Source of the DNA: Bryobacteraceae bacterium
GTDB lineage: Bacteria; Acidobacteriota; Terriglobia; Bryobacterales; Bryobacteraceae
Length of the DNA: 64,000 bases
Direction: 5' to 3'
Assembly: GCA_025928545.1 (NCBI GenBank)
Contig: JAICJH010000003.1
Coordinates: 62,001 to 126,000 of the forward strand
The notes beneath the pieces were generated by a model. That model had not been told where the DNA came from. It made no database searches and saw only the letters and a program-made list of their open reading frames with translations. The stretch's first letter is position 1; every line of letters starts with the position of its first letter. This document shows positions 25,876 to 34,700 of this stretch, one piece after another. A program made the position numbers and the translations under genes.

Positions 25876-26294
25876 CTTCTTATCTCCCGTAATACTTCCG
25901 CCGGAGTTCGGAGCTGAATTCCGAACCGGCCCGGTGCGCCTCTGAAGTCCCTATGGTTGAAGCTGACAATGGCATCAGCCCGACCATTGACAGCGGCTTC
26001 CAGAACGATTTCATCGCCTGCGTCAGTCAGCTGAGGCCGCCATTGGTAGTGAATCTCAACCGGCACACTCACGCCGAATATCGTGTCGAGCAAGTTCGTG
26101 ACATCTTCCGCGCTGGCGTTCGCAGCTAACCGGTGGTCCGCAAGCATGCAAATGGCCTCATACTCAAGCGCCATCCCGACACTTAACAGCCAAACTCCCT
26201 CGCCATCCAGCAATAGACGAAGCAAGGCTGCGGAAGCGCCCGATGGACTACGCATCGCCGCCACTACGACGTCGGTGTCCACAACCAGCCTCAT
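25872..26294 (-). CDS. PIN-domain toxin (putative RNase) of a type II TA system
   Basis: 140 residues, COG1569-like PIN domain. Acidic active-site positions are visible: Asp in 'LVVDTDVVVAAMRSPSGAS', Glu in 'LSVGMALEYEAI' and the Asp pair region 'RADAIVSFNHRDFRGA'. The expected activity is Mg-dependent RNA cleavage that inhibits growth when the antitoxin is lost. The gene precedes its antitoxin. No Shine-Dalgarno is seen; a -10-like TATCAT ends 6 nt before the ATG, so the toxin mRNA may be leaderless and weakly translated. Confidence 0.88.
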   Translation of the reverse strand: MRLVVDTDVVVAAMRSPSGASAALLRLLLDGEGVWLLSVGMALEYEAICMLADHRLAANASAEDVTNLLDTIFGVSVPVEIHYQWRPQLTDAGDEIVLEAAVNGRADAIVSFNHRDFRGAPGRFGIQLRTPAEVLREIRR

Positions 26295-26300
26295 TCTAAT

Positions 26301-26324
26301 ATGATATCACATCACGGGTGATGT
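26301..26324. promoter_or_regulatory. overlapping palindromes upstream of the PIN/RHH pair, candidate operator-promoter
   Basis: TGATATCA (26302-26309) is a perfect palindrome and ACATCAC-GG-GTGATGT (26309-26324) has perfect 7-bp arms. Both abut the candidate minus-strand -10 TATCAT (26301-26306) of the toxin gene. Such inverted repeats are what an RHH antitoxin dimer would bind for autorepression. Confidence 0.5.
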
Positions 26325-26525
26325 TGCAGATTAAAATCCATCGCCCCAATCGCCGTCGCTTCGGGCCTTGGATGTCAGCAGTTGTCACCTGTTATGAACA
26401 ACTTGCGCTCTAGAAGCGCTGGATACTTTTGCGCTTGTGCTCGCCTGCGGTCTGCGGCGGCACAAGTCGACAGCACTGCCGTCCGCCTCGCCCGCGGCAG
26501 CTCGCAACACATTCACATTTCCTCG

Positions 26526-27773
26526 TTACCAGGCATTTCGATTCGAGATCACCACGCGGAAAAGAGGCGCTTCCTTTTCCGCAGGCTCTATCTGAAATTC
26601 CTGGCTGGTTTTCTTCGGATCATAATCCCGCCACAGCCACGTCAACGATTCGGGCATATCCAGGCCGGTCTGTGCCGCTCCATGCTGCGCCGTGCCGAAC
26701 CGAAAATGGAAATCATATTCCTTCAACTTCAAAGAATTTGCCATTTGAATGGCCTGCATTGGCCACGAGCCAAACTGGTTCTCCAGATCCTCCGAGCTAT
26801 CGCTCGTCCATACCCGGATATTTCGTTTCGGCTCTTTGCGGACTTTAAAGGGATAAACGTTGCCGCCATCCAGCTTGTCCTGCGGCCTCCATTGAATCGA
26901 CGTGAAGCTGCCCACGCCCGAGTTCACGCGGCTGAACTTCTCCGGCATGATCCAGGCGACGTTAAACGCGCAGATCCCGCCGGACGATATACCCCCGATG
27001 CCGCGGCTATATCCGTCCTCACGCAGCTTATACATTTTCTGTACCTCAGGCAGCACCTCCTCCATCAGAAAGCGGGCGTAAAGATCGCTGACCGTATCGT
27101 ATTCCGGGGATCGCATCGGGCGGCCCGCGGTCGACGTACCCGGAGCAATCATCACGTGCACCATGGGCGGAATCAATTTCTGGGCCACCAGGTTCTCCGT
27201 GACCGCAAAAAGCCGGTACGTTCCGTACGGTCTGACCACCGTTTCGCCGTCCTGCCAAACCATGAGGGCGGCCGGAACATTCGGATCGACCCCGGGGGAT
27301 GCGTACACCCAATAGTCGGCTTTCATACCGTCGTACAGCTTGCTGACGATGGTCATCTTGTCGCTGAGCTTGCCGTGAGGCACGCCTGGTTTCTCGTACG
27401 AGTCCGGGTTGTATCCCACCACGTCGCTGCGCGCCCCCAGCGGTTTCCCGGCGGCATAGTATTGGTAGGGATGCGTCACGCCGGTCCGCATCTTGGTCAG
27501 CAGCATCCAGAAAGTGGAACCTTCAATAGCCGCCATGGGAACTGCGGGCTGGTTGTCGATCGAAACCGTTACCGGTGATGGCGAGTTGGCAACGAAGAGA
27601 TAATCCTGGCCCCAGACGGCCGTGCCGCCTCTGGCCGATAACGTCGTCGTAATGCTCTGTTGCAGACCCGGTGCCGCCGGCCCTTGCCGTGCCAGCGCGA
27701 TCAGTTGTTCCAGGGGAGAGGTCTGAGCAAATGCGGAAATCCCGGCTGCCAATAATAGGACAAATGTCTTCAT
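26526..27773 (-). CDS. exported esterase (Fes/IroE-like, esterase D family)
   Basis: 415 residues, signal peptide 'MKTFVLLLAAGISAFAQ'. An N-terminal beta-sandwich region (about 40-160; 'GQDYLFVANSPSPVTVSIDN') is followed by an alpha/beta-hydrolase domain with 'ALMVWQDGETVV', nucleophile Ser in 'RGIGGISSGGICAFNVAW', 'RNIRVWTSDSSEDLENQFG' and a C-terminal His in 'FRFGTAQHGAAQTGLD'. The layout resembles enterochelin esterase and acetylxylan or feruloyl esterases. It probably removes ester groups from a plant or siderophore substrate; which one is unknown. The 230 nt between its 3' end and the PIN operator show no gene of their own. Confidence 0.85.
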   Translation of the reverse strand: MKTFVLLLAAGISAFAQTSPLEQLIALARQGPAAPGLQQSITTTLSARGGTAVWGQDYLFVANSPSPVTVSIDNQPAVPMAAIEGSTFWMLLTKMRTGVTHPYQYYAAGKPLGARSDVVGYNPDSYEKPGVPHGKLSDKMTIVSKLYDGMKADYWVYASPGVDPNVPAALMVWQDGETVVRPYGTYRLFAVTENLVAQKLIPPMVHVMIAPGTSTAGRPMRSPEYDTVSDLYARFLMEEVLPEVQKMYKLREDGYSRGIGGISSGGICAFNVAWIMPEKFSRVNSGVGSFTSIQWRPQDKLDGGNVYPFKVRKEPKRNIRVWTSDSSEDLENQFGSWPMQAIQMANSLKLKEYDFHFRFGTAQHGAAQTGLDMPESLTWLWRDYDPKKTSQEFQIEPAEKEAPLFRVVISNRNAW

Positions 27774-27900
27774 GACGCATCAGTATATAGCAGCGGGTGA
27801 TGAGGAACCTGGGAAGCCGCGGCGTTCTGAAAGATGATGACGCCCACCTCGCAGCTTGAACTCTTAGTACGGATCCGTGGTGAAGTCGATCTGGTACCAG

Positions 27901-28242
27901 TTACCAGCCGCCGAATGGCAGATTGTCGTCTGGCACACTGGCAAGAAAGGGCCGCGAAACTCCCGCGGCTTCCGCCGCCGATTTCACTGCAGCCAGCTTT
28001 GGCCCATGCGCGACCAGCCGGTTGCCGTCGAGCGCAACCCACTCGCCAGTGTAGCCACGCGATTCCTTGACAAGCCAGTTGAGTTCGGCCCGACCGTCAT
28101 CAGGTTGTTGTGCGGATTCCCAACTAAGCGGGTGCCTTCGCTCATCCACGGTTATGTGGACTTGCTGATGCTCCACCAAGGCAAGCGGTTCCAGAGGGCG
28201 CAATACGCCCTGCTCGTAAACGGCCTCACGGTGTATCGCCAT
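27901..28242 (-). CDS. DUF104-like (AF2212-type antitoxin) / DUF5678 two-domain protein
   Basis: 113 residues. Residues 1-34 ('AIHREAVYEQGVLRPLEPLA', 'LVEHQQVHITVDE') match the short DUF104/AF2212-like antitoxin fold, an AbrB-like swapped-hairpin DNA-binding motif. Residues about 55-113 ('ESRGYTGEWVALDGNRLVAH' then 'VPDDNLPFGGW') match DUF5678, which typically ends in 'FGGW'. A putative -10 TAAAAT and an AAAGG are just upstream. No partner toxin is intact next to it. The 130 bases downstream, up to the esterase start, hold only broken frames. The role is probably regulatory or antitoxin-like. Confidence 0.72.
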   Translation of the reverse strand: MAIHREAVYEQGVLRPLEPLALVEHQQVHITVDERRHPLSWESAQQPDDGRAELNWLVKESRGYTGEWVALDGNRLVAHGPKLAAVKSAAEAAGVSRPFLASVPDDNLPFGGW

Positions 28243-28251
28243 AGCACCTTT

Positions 28252-28257
28252 ATTTTA
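28252..28257 (-). promoter_or_regulatory. candidate -10 box (TAAAAT)
   Basis: Minus-strand TAAAAT ends 9 nt before the ATG at 28242, with AAAGG between. It is a short-leader promoter candidate for the DUF104-DUF5678 gene. The 249 nt from 28243 to 28491 hold no gene I can support. Confidence 0.35.
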
Positions 28258-28491
28258 CCGGGTGCCTTTGTCGCCTATTGCGGCGTTTGGCATAGCTCTC
28301 TCCCATTTTACGCCTCAGATGCGCGCTTCCTGAACCCGTTCGATGATGAGTTGCCGAACTACTGCCCCGACGGCTGGTCAGAATCGATTTGTGCGTACCG
28401 GTTCCGCAGCCGGGTGACCCGCTGACCCGCAAGGTCAGCGAGCATTCCGATCAACGCTGTGTGCTTGTGTTGAATGCGGCCGTTCACGGCG

Positions 28492-29113
28492 CTAATGAAT
28501 CCTGGCTTTAGCAATTTCAACCATACGACGTTGCGTATCCGTCATTTTGTCGGGCAATATGATGGTCGCGGCGAGTTCGGCCACTTGGTCGTACGCGCCG
28601 AGACGAAAGGCATCGCGCATCCGGTTGAGTTTGCGAGTGTCGCCCACATAGCTTTGGAAGTCTTGTGCGTACTGCTCGGCCAATGCTGTCGTCTCGGTCT
28701 CAGAAGCCCTGAGCAAAAGACGAGCGTCTCCACTCACGAACTCGCCGGCGAATTTCAGATCATGGGCCAACCGTTCGAACGTGTCAATCGGGTCGTCAGC
28801 GAAGCCGGGGTAATCACATCGGCGCCACTCCCCAAGTTCTTTCATATAGTACTCGTGGCTGGCGGAATGCGGACCAAGATGGTAGCGCACAAGACCTAGG
28901 CTTTGGCGCACGTGAAGCTCCAGTCGTCGGTTGGCTCGGACAAATTCGCCGGTCGAACGGCCCGCCGGCACTGCCTCCTGATTCCCGGAACACGAAGCGA
29001 AAGCCGTGGGGCGAAAGGGCCGTCGCGATCGCAGTAACTCCTGCGCGGAATCGAGTTTCTTCTTTGGTCCGTGCTCCGCCGAATTCAAAGAGTTTCACAA
29101 ACCTCCTGACCAA
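28492..29113 (-). pseudogene. frameshifted gene of unknown function
   Basis: Two minus-strand frames join into one sensible protein of about 200 residues. The upstream frame begins after a strong AGGAGG and reads 'KLFEFGGARTKEETRFRAGV', then 'FRESGGSAGGPF'. The other frame continues 'TGEFVRANRRLELHVRQSLG', 'LVRYHLGPHSASHEYYMKEL' and so on to the stop at 28492. The switch falls near 28950-28955, where a single-base change restores the reading. After the switch the first frame becomes Pro/Arg/Ser-rich and non-protein-like. I do not recognise the family, and it has no signal peptide or membrane helix. A sequencing error would give the same picture. Confidence 0.6.
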
Positions 29114-29193
29114 CGTATCTCCGCGAAGTTTAGCTCGGCAGACGTACCAAAGGTTAGAAGGCCGTTATAGTCCCGCAAACTAGACGTCGGCGT

Positions 29194-29210
29194 TGTCCGG
29201 ATTCCGGACA
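29194..29210. promoter_or_regulatory. palindrome TGTCCGG-ATT-CCGGACA
   Basis: Perfect 7-bp inverted repeat with a 3-nt centre in the gap between the frameshifted gene and the NYN gene. It could be a dimeric repressor site or a small hairpin. Nothing else places it. Confidence 0.3.
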
Positions 29211-29327
29211 TGTTGCAATCAAGTCGATGTAATGAAGGCGGGTAGTCCAAGTGTCTGAATGCGGGTTGGCGAAATTGTGGATGTTCGCCCGGTTTACATT
29301 ATTCCTGTGGAAAAGTCAATATGGATG

Positions 29328-29356
29328 TTTCAATTTTGAGATCTAAGTGGTATTAT
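29328..29356 (+). promoter_or_regulatory. candidate promoter TTTCAA-17 nt-TATTAT
   Basis: The hexamers are separated by exactly 17 nt in an AT-rich stretch. The predicted transcription start is about 29363, only some 55 nt before a strong terminator hairpin. It would drive either a short RNA or the attenuated leader of the NYN-domain gene. Confidence 0.45.
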
Positions 29357-29392
29357 TGCTTTGACGACTCCCCGGCCTCAAAAACCGGTTCA

Positions 29393-29417
29393 GGCGGTCT
29401 ATATGACCGCCTTTTTT
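29393..29417 (+). terminator. rho-independent terminator or attenuator
   Basis: GGCGGTC (29393-29399), a 5-nt loop TATAT, GACCGCC (29405-29411), then six T residues. Stem and U-tract are textbook quality. No gene ends just upstream; the next gene starts about 40 nt downstream on the same strand, so an attenuator or an sRNA terminator fits better than gene termination. Confidence 0.8.
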
Positions 29418-29456
29418 ATTTTGTCTACAGCCCCGGCGTCCGCAAAACCCCGCACG

Positions 29457-30068
29457 ATGGTCTATATCGACGGGTTCAATCTTTATTACGGAGCAGTCAA
29501 GGGCACCCCGTACAAATGGCTGAATCTGGACAGGTTCTTCCAGCTACTCAGGCCTCACGACGATATCGTAGGAATCCGCTATTTCACGGCGCTGATTAAC
29601 GGCCCAAACCGTCCCAATCAAGAAACATACCTTCGTGCATTGGCGCTGACGCCGATTGTGCAGCCGATACTCGGAATCTTCAAGAAAAAGCGGATCGGCT
29701 GCAAAACGACCCTATGCACTCACGCCGGAAACCGCTACTTCCAGGTTCCTGAGGAAAAAAGAACGGATGTAAACATTGCGGTTTCGATGGTAGATGACGC
29801 CTACCAAAACGCCTGCGACGAAATGCTGCTCGTCAGCGGTGATTCCGACTTGGTGCCTGCTGTGCGACTGATAAGACATCGGTTCCCGGCAATGCGGATT
29901 ACGGTCTACGTGCCAGCACAGCACCCCACTAGGGGAGCAGCGGTTGAACTCCGAACAGCAGCTAACAGACACAAGGATCTTCCGCTCAATATTCTCCCGC
30001 ACGCACAGTTTCCCGCTGCCATGCCAGACGGATTCGGCGGCACGCTGCATAAGCCAGCCAGCTGGTAA
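29457..30068 (+). CDS. NYN-domain (LabA/PIN-like) putative ribonuclease
   Basis: 203 residues from the ATG at 29457. I chose it because 'MVYIDGFNLYYGAVKGTPYK' is where NYN domains begin and because earlier in-frame starts (TTG 29361, ATG 29403) fall before or inside a terminator hairpin. NYN active-site acidic positions are all present: Asp in 'YIDGFNLYY', Asp in 'KRTDVNIAVSMVDDAY', and 'LLVSGDSDLVPAVRLI'. The family is a PIN-like metal-dependent RNase fold, and homologues occur in mobile and defence-type islands. No Shine-Dalgarno is obvious. The flanking DNA is AT-richer than the rest, which suggests acquisition. Confidence 0.8.
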   Translation: MVYIDGFNLYYGAVKGTPYKWLNLDRFFQLLRPHDDIVGIRYFTALINGPNRPNQETYLRALALTPIVQPILGIFKKKRIGCKTTLCTHAGNRYFQVPEEKRTDVNIAVSMVDDAYQNACDEMLLVSGDSDLVPAVRLIRHRFPAMRITVYVPAQHPTRGAAVELRTAANRHKDLPLNILPHAQFPAAMPDGFGGTLHKPASW

Positions 30069-30759
30069 TTCGTCAGTGTCTGACTTCTACCCGATGTTGG
30101 TTCTGGGGACTTCGGCAGATCGACAGGATGCTTGGAACGGCTAGTAGCTGAAAGTCGAGGGGCGGGCAGGGTGTCAGTGTCAGACGGTCAGCGCGCCGCG
30201 AATATCGTCCGCACCATGTGGTTCACCTTCAGCATTTGCTTGGGGCCCTATATGAGCATTTTGGGTCGCACAATCTACGCGAAACTTGCTTATAACACTG
30301 AAAACATACGTGCGGTTCCAGGCGGTTGGCGCTCTCCCGAAGCAAGCCGCCATGTCCCTTCGGGACATCGGAGCCACTGAAAACAGGCACTTGTGCCTGT
30401 GCGTTCTACGGAGCGGAAGAAATGAAATCTAGGCTTCGACGGCAAACTCCGCGCTCTACGGCAAACAAGTCCGGCGCGAGGATGAACGGCAACTAACCAT
30501 TGTTCGATTTGGTGCCCAACAAGATAAGTAGAGACATTCTGAGCGGATCACGCGCCAGTCGGGAAAACCACCGGTCACGCCAGCACAATCGCTGACTCGA
30601 ACTCGCAGTGCCTATTTGACCCGCCCGCCAGATCTCCGTTTTTCACTCCCACCAAATTCCCGGTCACAACAAAATTTTCCTTCATTCTAAACCCTTTAAC
30701 TCAAATTTCGACCCCAAAATTTTTCCGACTGTGCTATTCCCTGAATCAGGAGTAGCCCA
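30069..30759. other. gene-poor accessory stretch with degenerate repeats and hairpins
   Basis: About 690 nt with no supportable gene; the only frames are short and compositionally poor. It contains two related motifs, CAGTGTCTGAC (30073-30083) and GTGTCAGTGTCAGAC (near 30171), and two strong hairpins at 30352-30400. The minus strand near 30185-30225 reads 'VNHMVRTIFAAR' before a stop, but is closed by another stop 18 codons upstream, so at most it is a gene remnant. Confidence 0.5.
30352..30400. repeat. two tandem perfect inverted repeats
   Basis: ATGTCCC-TTC-GGGACAT (30352-30368) and ACAGGCAC-TT-GTGCCTGT (30383-30400) stand 14 nt apart. They resemble REP-like or terminator-like hairpins but lack U-tracts. 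No transposase lies next to them. Confidence 0.6.
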
Positions 30760-31611
30760 ATGGCAAGCCAGAAACAAATCGACGCCAACCGTCTAAACGC
30801 ACAAAAATCAACCGGCCCCACCACCCCGAAAGGCAAAGCGACATCCCGCCTGAACGCGATTCGCGATAACCTAACCGGCCAGATCACCACCCTCACAGAA
30901 GAAGAACGCCCCATCTTCGAAAACCAGCGCGCGCGCTTAATTGCCGGTTACGACCCGAAAACGCCGGCCGAAGAGGAACTCGCCCAAGCCATCGCCTGGG
31001 ATACCTGGCGGCTCAACCACCTCCGCGCCATCGAAATGAATGTCTACGCCCTCGGCATTTGCGAAATGGAGGACGAAGACGGCGCGAATTCCCAGCCCAA
31101 CCTCATCGACACCGCCTTCTCCGACGCTTGCACCTTCCGCGCGGACTCGAAACGTTTCGAGCTCATGAGTCTCTACGAACAACGCATGAACCGAAGCCTG
31201 CATCGCAACATCGCCCTGTTGCGCGACCTCCAGGCCGAGCGGAAGCGCAACTACGAACACGACAAGAAGGAAGAAATCACCATCGCACGGCTCCGTGAAT
31301 TCAATGAGATGCCGATCTCAGTCGCCACCACGCCATCGAAAAACGGCTTCCTTTTTTCGAATGAGGAAATCGCCGTTGCCGCCGTCCGCCAGCGCTATCT
31401 GGACACCGCCACCTCGCTCCTCAGGGACACTCCGGCCGCCAATTTACATGGCGCCTTGCGCACCGGCTGCGGAGATTCGCTTTTACAGAAGATTCGGGAA
31501 GCCCGGCCCCTCTCCGCTGAGGAATTCACAAAGGCGAATTGCGCTCCTCCCGACGAACTGGCGCTGCGCCGCGTCTCCCACCCGGAGGAATTCTTCGGAA
31601 GCGTCGAGTAA
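30760..31611 (+). CDS. 'NAQKSTGP' family protein of unknown function
   Basis: 283 residues, charged and mostly helical, without signal peptide. The N-terminus 'ANRLNAQKSTGPTTPKGKA' followed by 'TSRLNAIRDNLTGQI' belongs to a widespread uncharacterised family in Acidobacteriota and Planctomycetota that has the pattern NRxNAxKSTGPxTxxGKAxSRxNA. The middle ('WDTWRLNHLRAIEMNVY', 'RFELMSLYEQRMNRSLHRNI') looks like a long helical bundle or coiled coil. A good AGGAG ribosome site lies 10 nt upstream. No partner gene is evident. In many genomes the family is multicopy, so a mobile or selfish role is possible, but this is inference. The 171 nt downstream to the receptor gene contain only its presumed promoter. 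Confidence 0.75.
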   Translation: MASQKQIDANRLNAQKSTGPTTPKGKATSRLNAIRDNLTGQITTLTEEERPIFENQRARLIAGYDPKTPAEEELAQAIAWDTWRLNHLRAIEMNVYALGICEMEDEDGANSQPNLIDTAFSDACTFRADSKRFELMSLYEQRMNRSLHRNIALLRDLQAERKRNYEHDKKEEITIARLREFNEMPISVATTPSKNGFLFSNEEIAVAAVRQRYLDTATSLLRDTPAANLHGALRTGCGDSLLQKIREARPLSAEEFTKANCAPPDELALRRVSHPEEFFGSVE

Positions 31612-31782
31612 ACACAGGTATCGATCCGGCAAAATGCTGATTTAAAAGACACTTACGCTGAAAATCTCATTGCCTGACTACCTCGCGTTAAACCGGACCG
31701 AAGCCTCACCGTGACACGGTTACTCGCCCGTGTTTCCTAACGAATTCGTGATAGTCTCATCCTCGGGGAAGAGGTACTCAAA

Positions 31783-34700
31783 ATGAAAAGAATCGTCATG
31801 CTGGCAGTGTTTGCCTGCCTGTTTACTCTGCAACTCAGCTCTCAATCCACGTCATCGATCTCGGGGCGGGTGTCGGATCCGGGCGGCTCGGTGATTCCAA
31901 GGGCTCAGGTTTCGGTTACGAACCTGGATACGAACGCCGTGCGAAGCGCCCAGACAGAGGGCGATGGCAATTACAATTTTCCGGCGCTCGTCGTCGGCCC
32001 CTACAAGCTGGAGGTCAAAAAGGACGGCTTTCAGACCTACGTGCAATCGGGCATCGTGCTCCAGCTGAACAGCAATCCCGCCATCAATGTGGAGATGAAG
32101 GTCGGCAACATCTCGCAATCCGTAAGTGTAGAGGCGGACGCGATCATGGTCGAGACCCAGAATACCGGCGTCGGCCAGGTCATTCAGCCCGAGCAGGTTG
32201 TCGATCTTCCCCTGAACGGCAGGCAGGCCACCCAGTTGATTGCCCTCTCCGGCGCCGCGGTTGTGAGCGGAGCGGGCGGTACCGTCAACACTCTGGATTA
32301 TCCGAGCGCGGTGTCGTTTTCAGTGGCCGGCAGTCAGGGTAACGAGACGAATTACCAGCTCGATGGTTCCCCGAATATGGATTATCGAACCAATGTTGGC
32401 GCGCCCATGCCCTTCCCCGACGCGCTCCAGGAGTTCCGCGTGGAATCGAATTCTCTGCCCGCAAATTCGGGAAGCCGCCCCGGTGGAACGGTCGGCGGCG
32501 TCACGAAGAGCGGAACAAATTCATTCCATGGCGATCTGTTCGAATTCCTCCGCAATGGAATCATGAACGCCGACTCATTTCAGTTCGGCAATTCCTCCGG
32601 CGTCGTGAGCCCGGGAATTCAGGATAACCTCAAACGCAATCAGTTCGGCGGCGTTATTGGCGGCCCGGTCAAAAAGAACAAGGTTTTCTTTTTTTACGGG
32701 ATCCAGGGAACACAGGAGCGTTCGCAGACGAACGGCACTCGCGGCGGCGTGCCCACCCCGGCGATGTTGTCCGGTGATTTCCGCGCTTTCCTTTCCGCTC
32801 CCTGCCAGGCCAGCCCGCAATTTCTGAATGACACCGTGGCGTCCCCCATATCGGGAAGCCCCGCGCAGCAGTTGACCACCGGGACAAAGAGCAACATCAT
32901 CCTGCCGCAGTGGCTCAACACCCCTTCCGCGAAGATTTCGGCGAAGATCGCCGCCATGCTGCCGACTCCGGTTGACGCCTGCGGCAACGTGTTCACGGTC
33001 AGCCACAATATCAATCACGAATATCAGCACGTGGCGAAGGTCGACTTCCAGCGGACGTCGAGCGACGCGATGTTCATCCGCTACTTCGTGGCCGATTATT
33101 CGCAGACGAATTACTTCGTTCCCGGCAACCTGCTCAGCAACACCGGTCCGGGCCTTGCCGATCGCGTTCAGAACGTAGTCATCGGCGATACCCGGACTAT
33201 CAACGCCCGAATGGTGAATTCGCTGACTGCGAATTTCGGGCGCACGGCGACGGTTCGAACGGCCGATCCCGCCATTCCAAATCTTTGTTCGCTCGGAACC
33301 ATCGCAACATGTCCGCTGAAAAACTATCTCTCGTACTCGTTCTCGGCCCCCGGCTTCCTCGGGTATGACTTCGAAAACGTGTACGGCATCTCGGACAACC
33401 TGGGATGGCAACTGCGCTCGCATCATCTGGAACTGGGCGCCGTCTTCGAGCATGTCCAGATGAACAACAACGGACTCTTCCAGGTCAACCCCGGTCCCAC
33501 GGTTTCCACCGGCAGCAGTTCCTACACCGGCCAGGCTCTTGCGGATTTCATCACTGGCAACGTGGATGGTTATAGTCAGGGCAACGGCCAGATCGGCCGC
33601 GAAGGACAGAATTACCCCGCGCTCTATGTCCAGGATAACTGGAAGGTGGCCCGCCGCTTCCAGCTCAACTTCGGACTGCGCTGGGATCCCTATTTCCCGC
33701 AACACACCGGGTATGGCTATGCTTCCGACTTCAATCTGGACGCGTACAAAGCCAACACGAAGAGCAAGGTTTATCCGAATGCTCCCGCCGGCACTACCTT
33801 CCCGGGAGATGCTGGCTTTAATGGAAAGTCGGACACTCTGAATCACATTTGGAATTTCGCCCCGAGAGTTGGTTTGGTCGTCGACCCAACCGGTTCGGGC
33901 AAGACGTCCGTTCGCGCTGGCTATGGCTTGTCCTACAACACGGCTGTCTTGTGGAACACCATGCATATCGTCCTGAATCCGCCATGGGGCGGCACGCTGA
34001 GCTTCACCCCGTCTCCCGTGAATGTCTCATCGGCAGATCCCCTGGGTGGCGGAGGTATCGCGAATCCGTTCTTTGGCTATGCGGGCGGCAATCCGTTCCC
34101 GACGCCGGGGAATCCGCCTTCCTCATTCGTATTTCCCGCCAACGGACAATACGTTTTCGAAGATCAGAACATCGTGCCGTCTCACACGCAATCGTGGAAT
34201 GTGTCGGTTCAGAGGCAGATCACGCGTAACTGGCTGGCATCGGCGACGTACATCGGGAACCGGTCCGACAATATGTGGCTCGGCACCAGCCAGAACCCGG
34301 CAACAGTAATCAGTGCAGGGATGACCGCACCCGGAATCGTGAGTACTGCCGGGATGACCGGCATCACCGGTCCCTGCACTTTGCTTTATGGCGCCCAGAC
34401 CGTTACCTTCCCGACATGCAATGCAACGTCGACGGTTTCCGTTTCCGGAGTCTCGAACCAGAAAGCACGCGGCGCACTGAACCTTGCCAATCCCACTTCC
34501 GGACCGCTGATGTCGGGCGGAAATGTGGTGGAGAAGGCCATGGGTTACGCGAACTACAACGGGCTGCTGCTCTCTCTCCAGCACCGCCTCAGCAGCGGTT
34601 TCTCGGTTCTCTCGAACTACACGTGGTCGCACTGCACGGATTTGGGAGAAGGCGGCCAGGACATTGGCAACAACTTCTCCAACCCGAATAATCCGCAAAT

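Noticed and set aside
26382-27578. 398-codon frame opposite the esterase
   Set aside because: No recognisable domain, and it runs through the esterase catalytic region in the complementary strand.
29393-29417. Terminator as the end of the frameshifted gene
   Set aside because: That gene is on the opposite strand; the U-tract works only in the plus direction.
30132-30380. 82-codon frame in the gene-poor stretch
   Set aside because: It crosses a perfect hairpin, has odd composition and no start signals.
32575-33966. 463-codon open frame antisense to the Oar-like receptor
   Set aside because: It is a GC-driven shadow frame: no coherent domains, while the opposite strand encodes a clear receptor.
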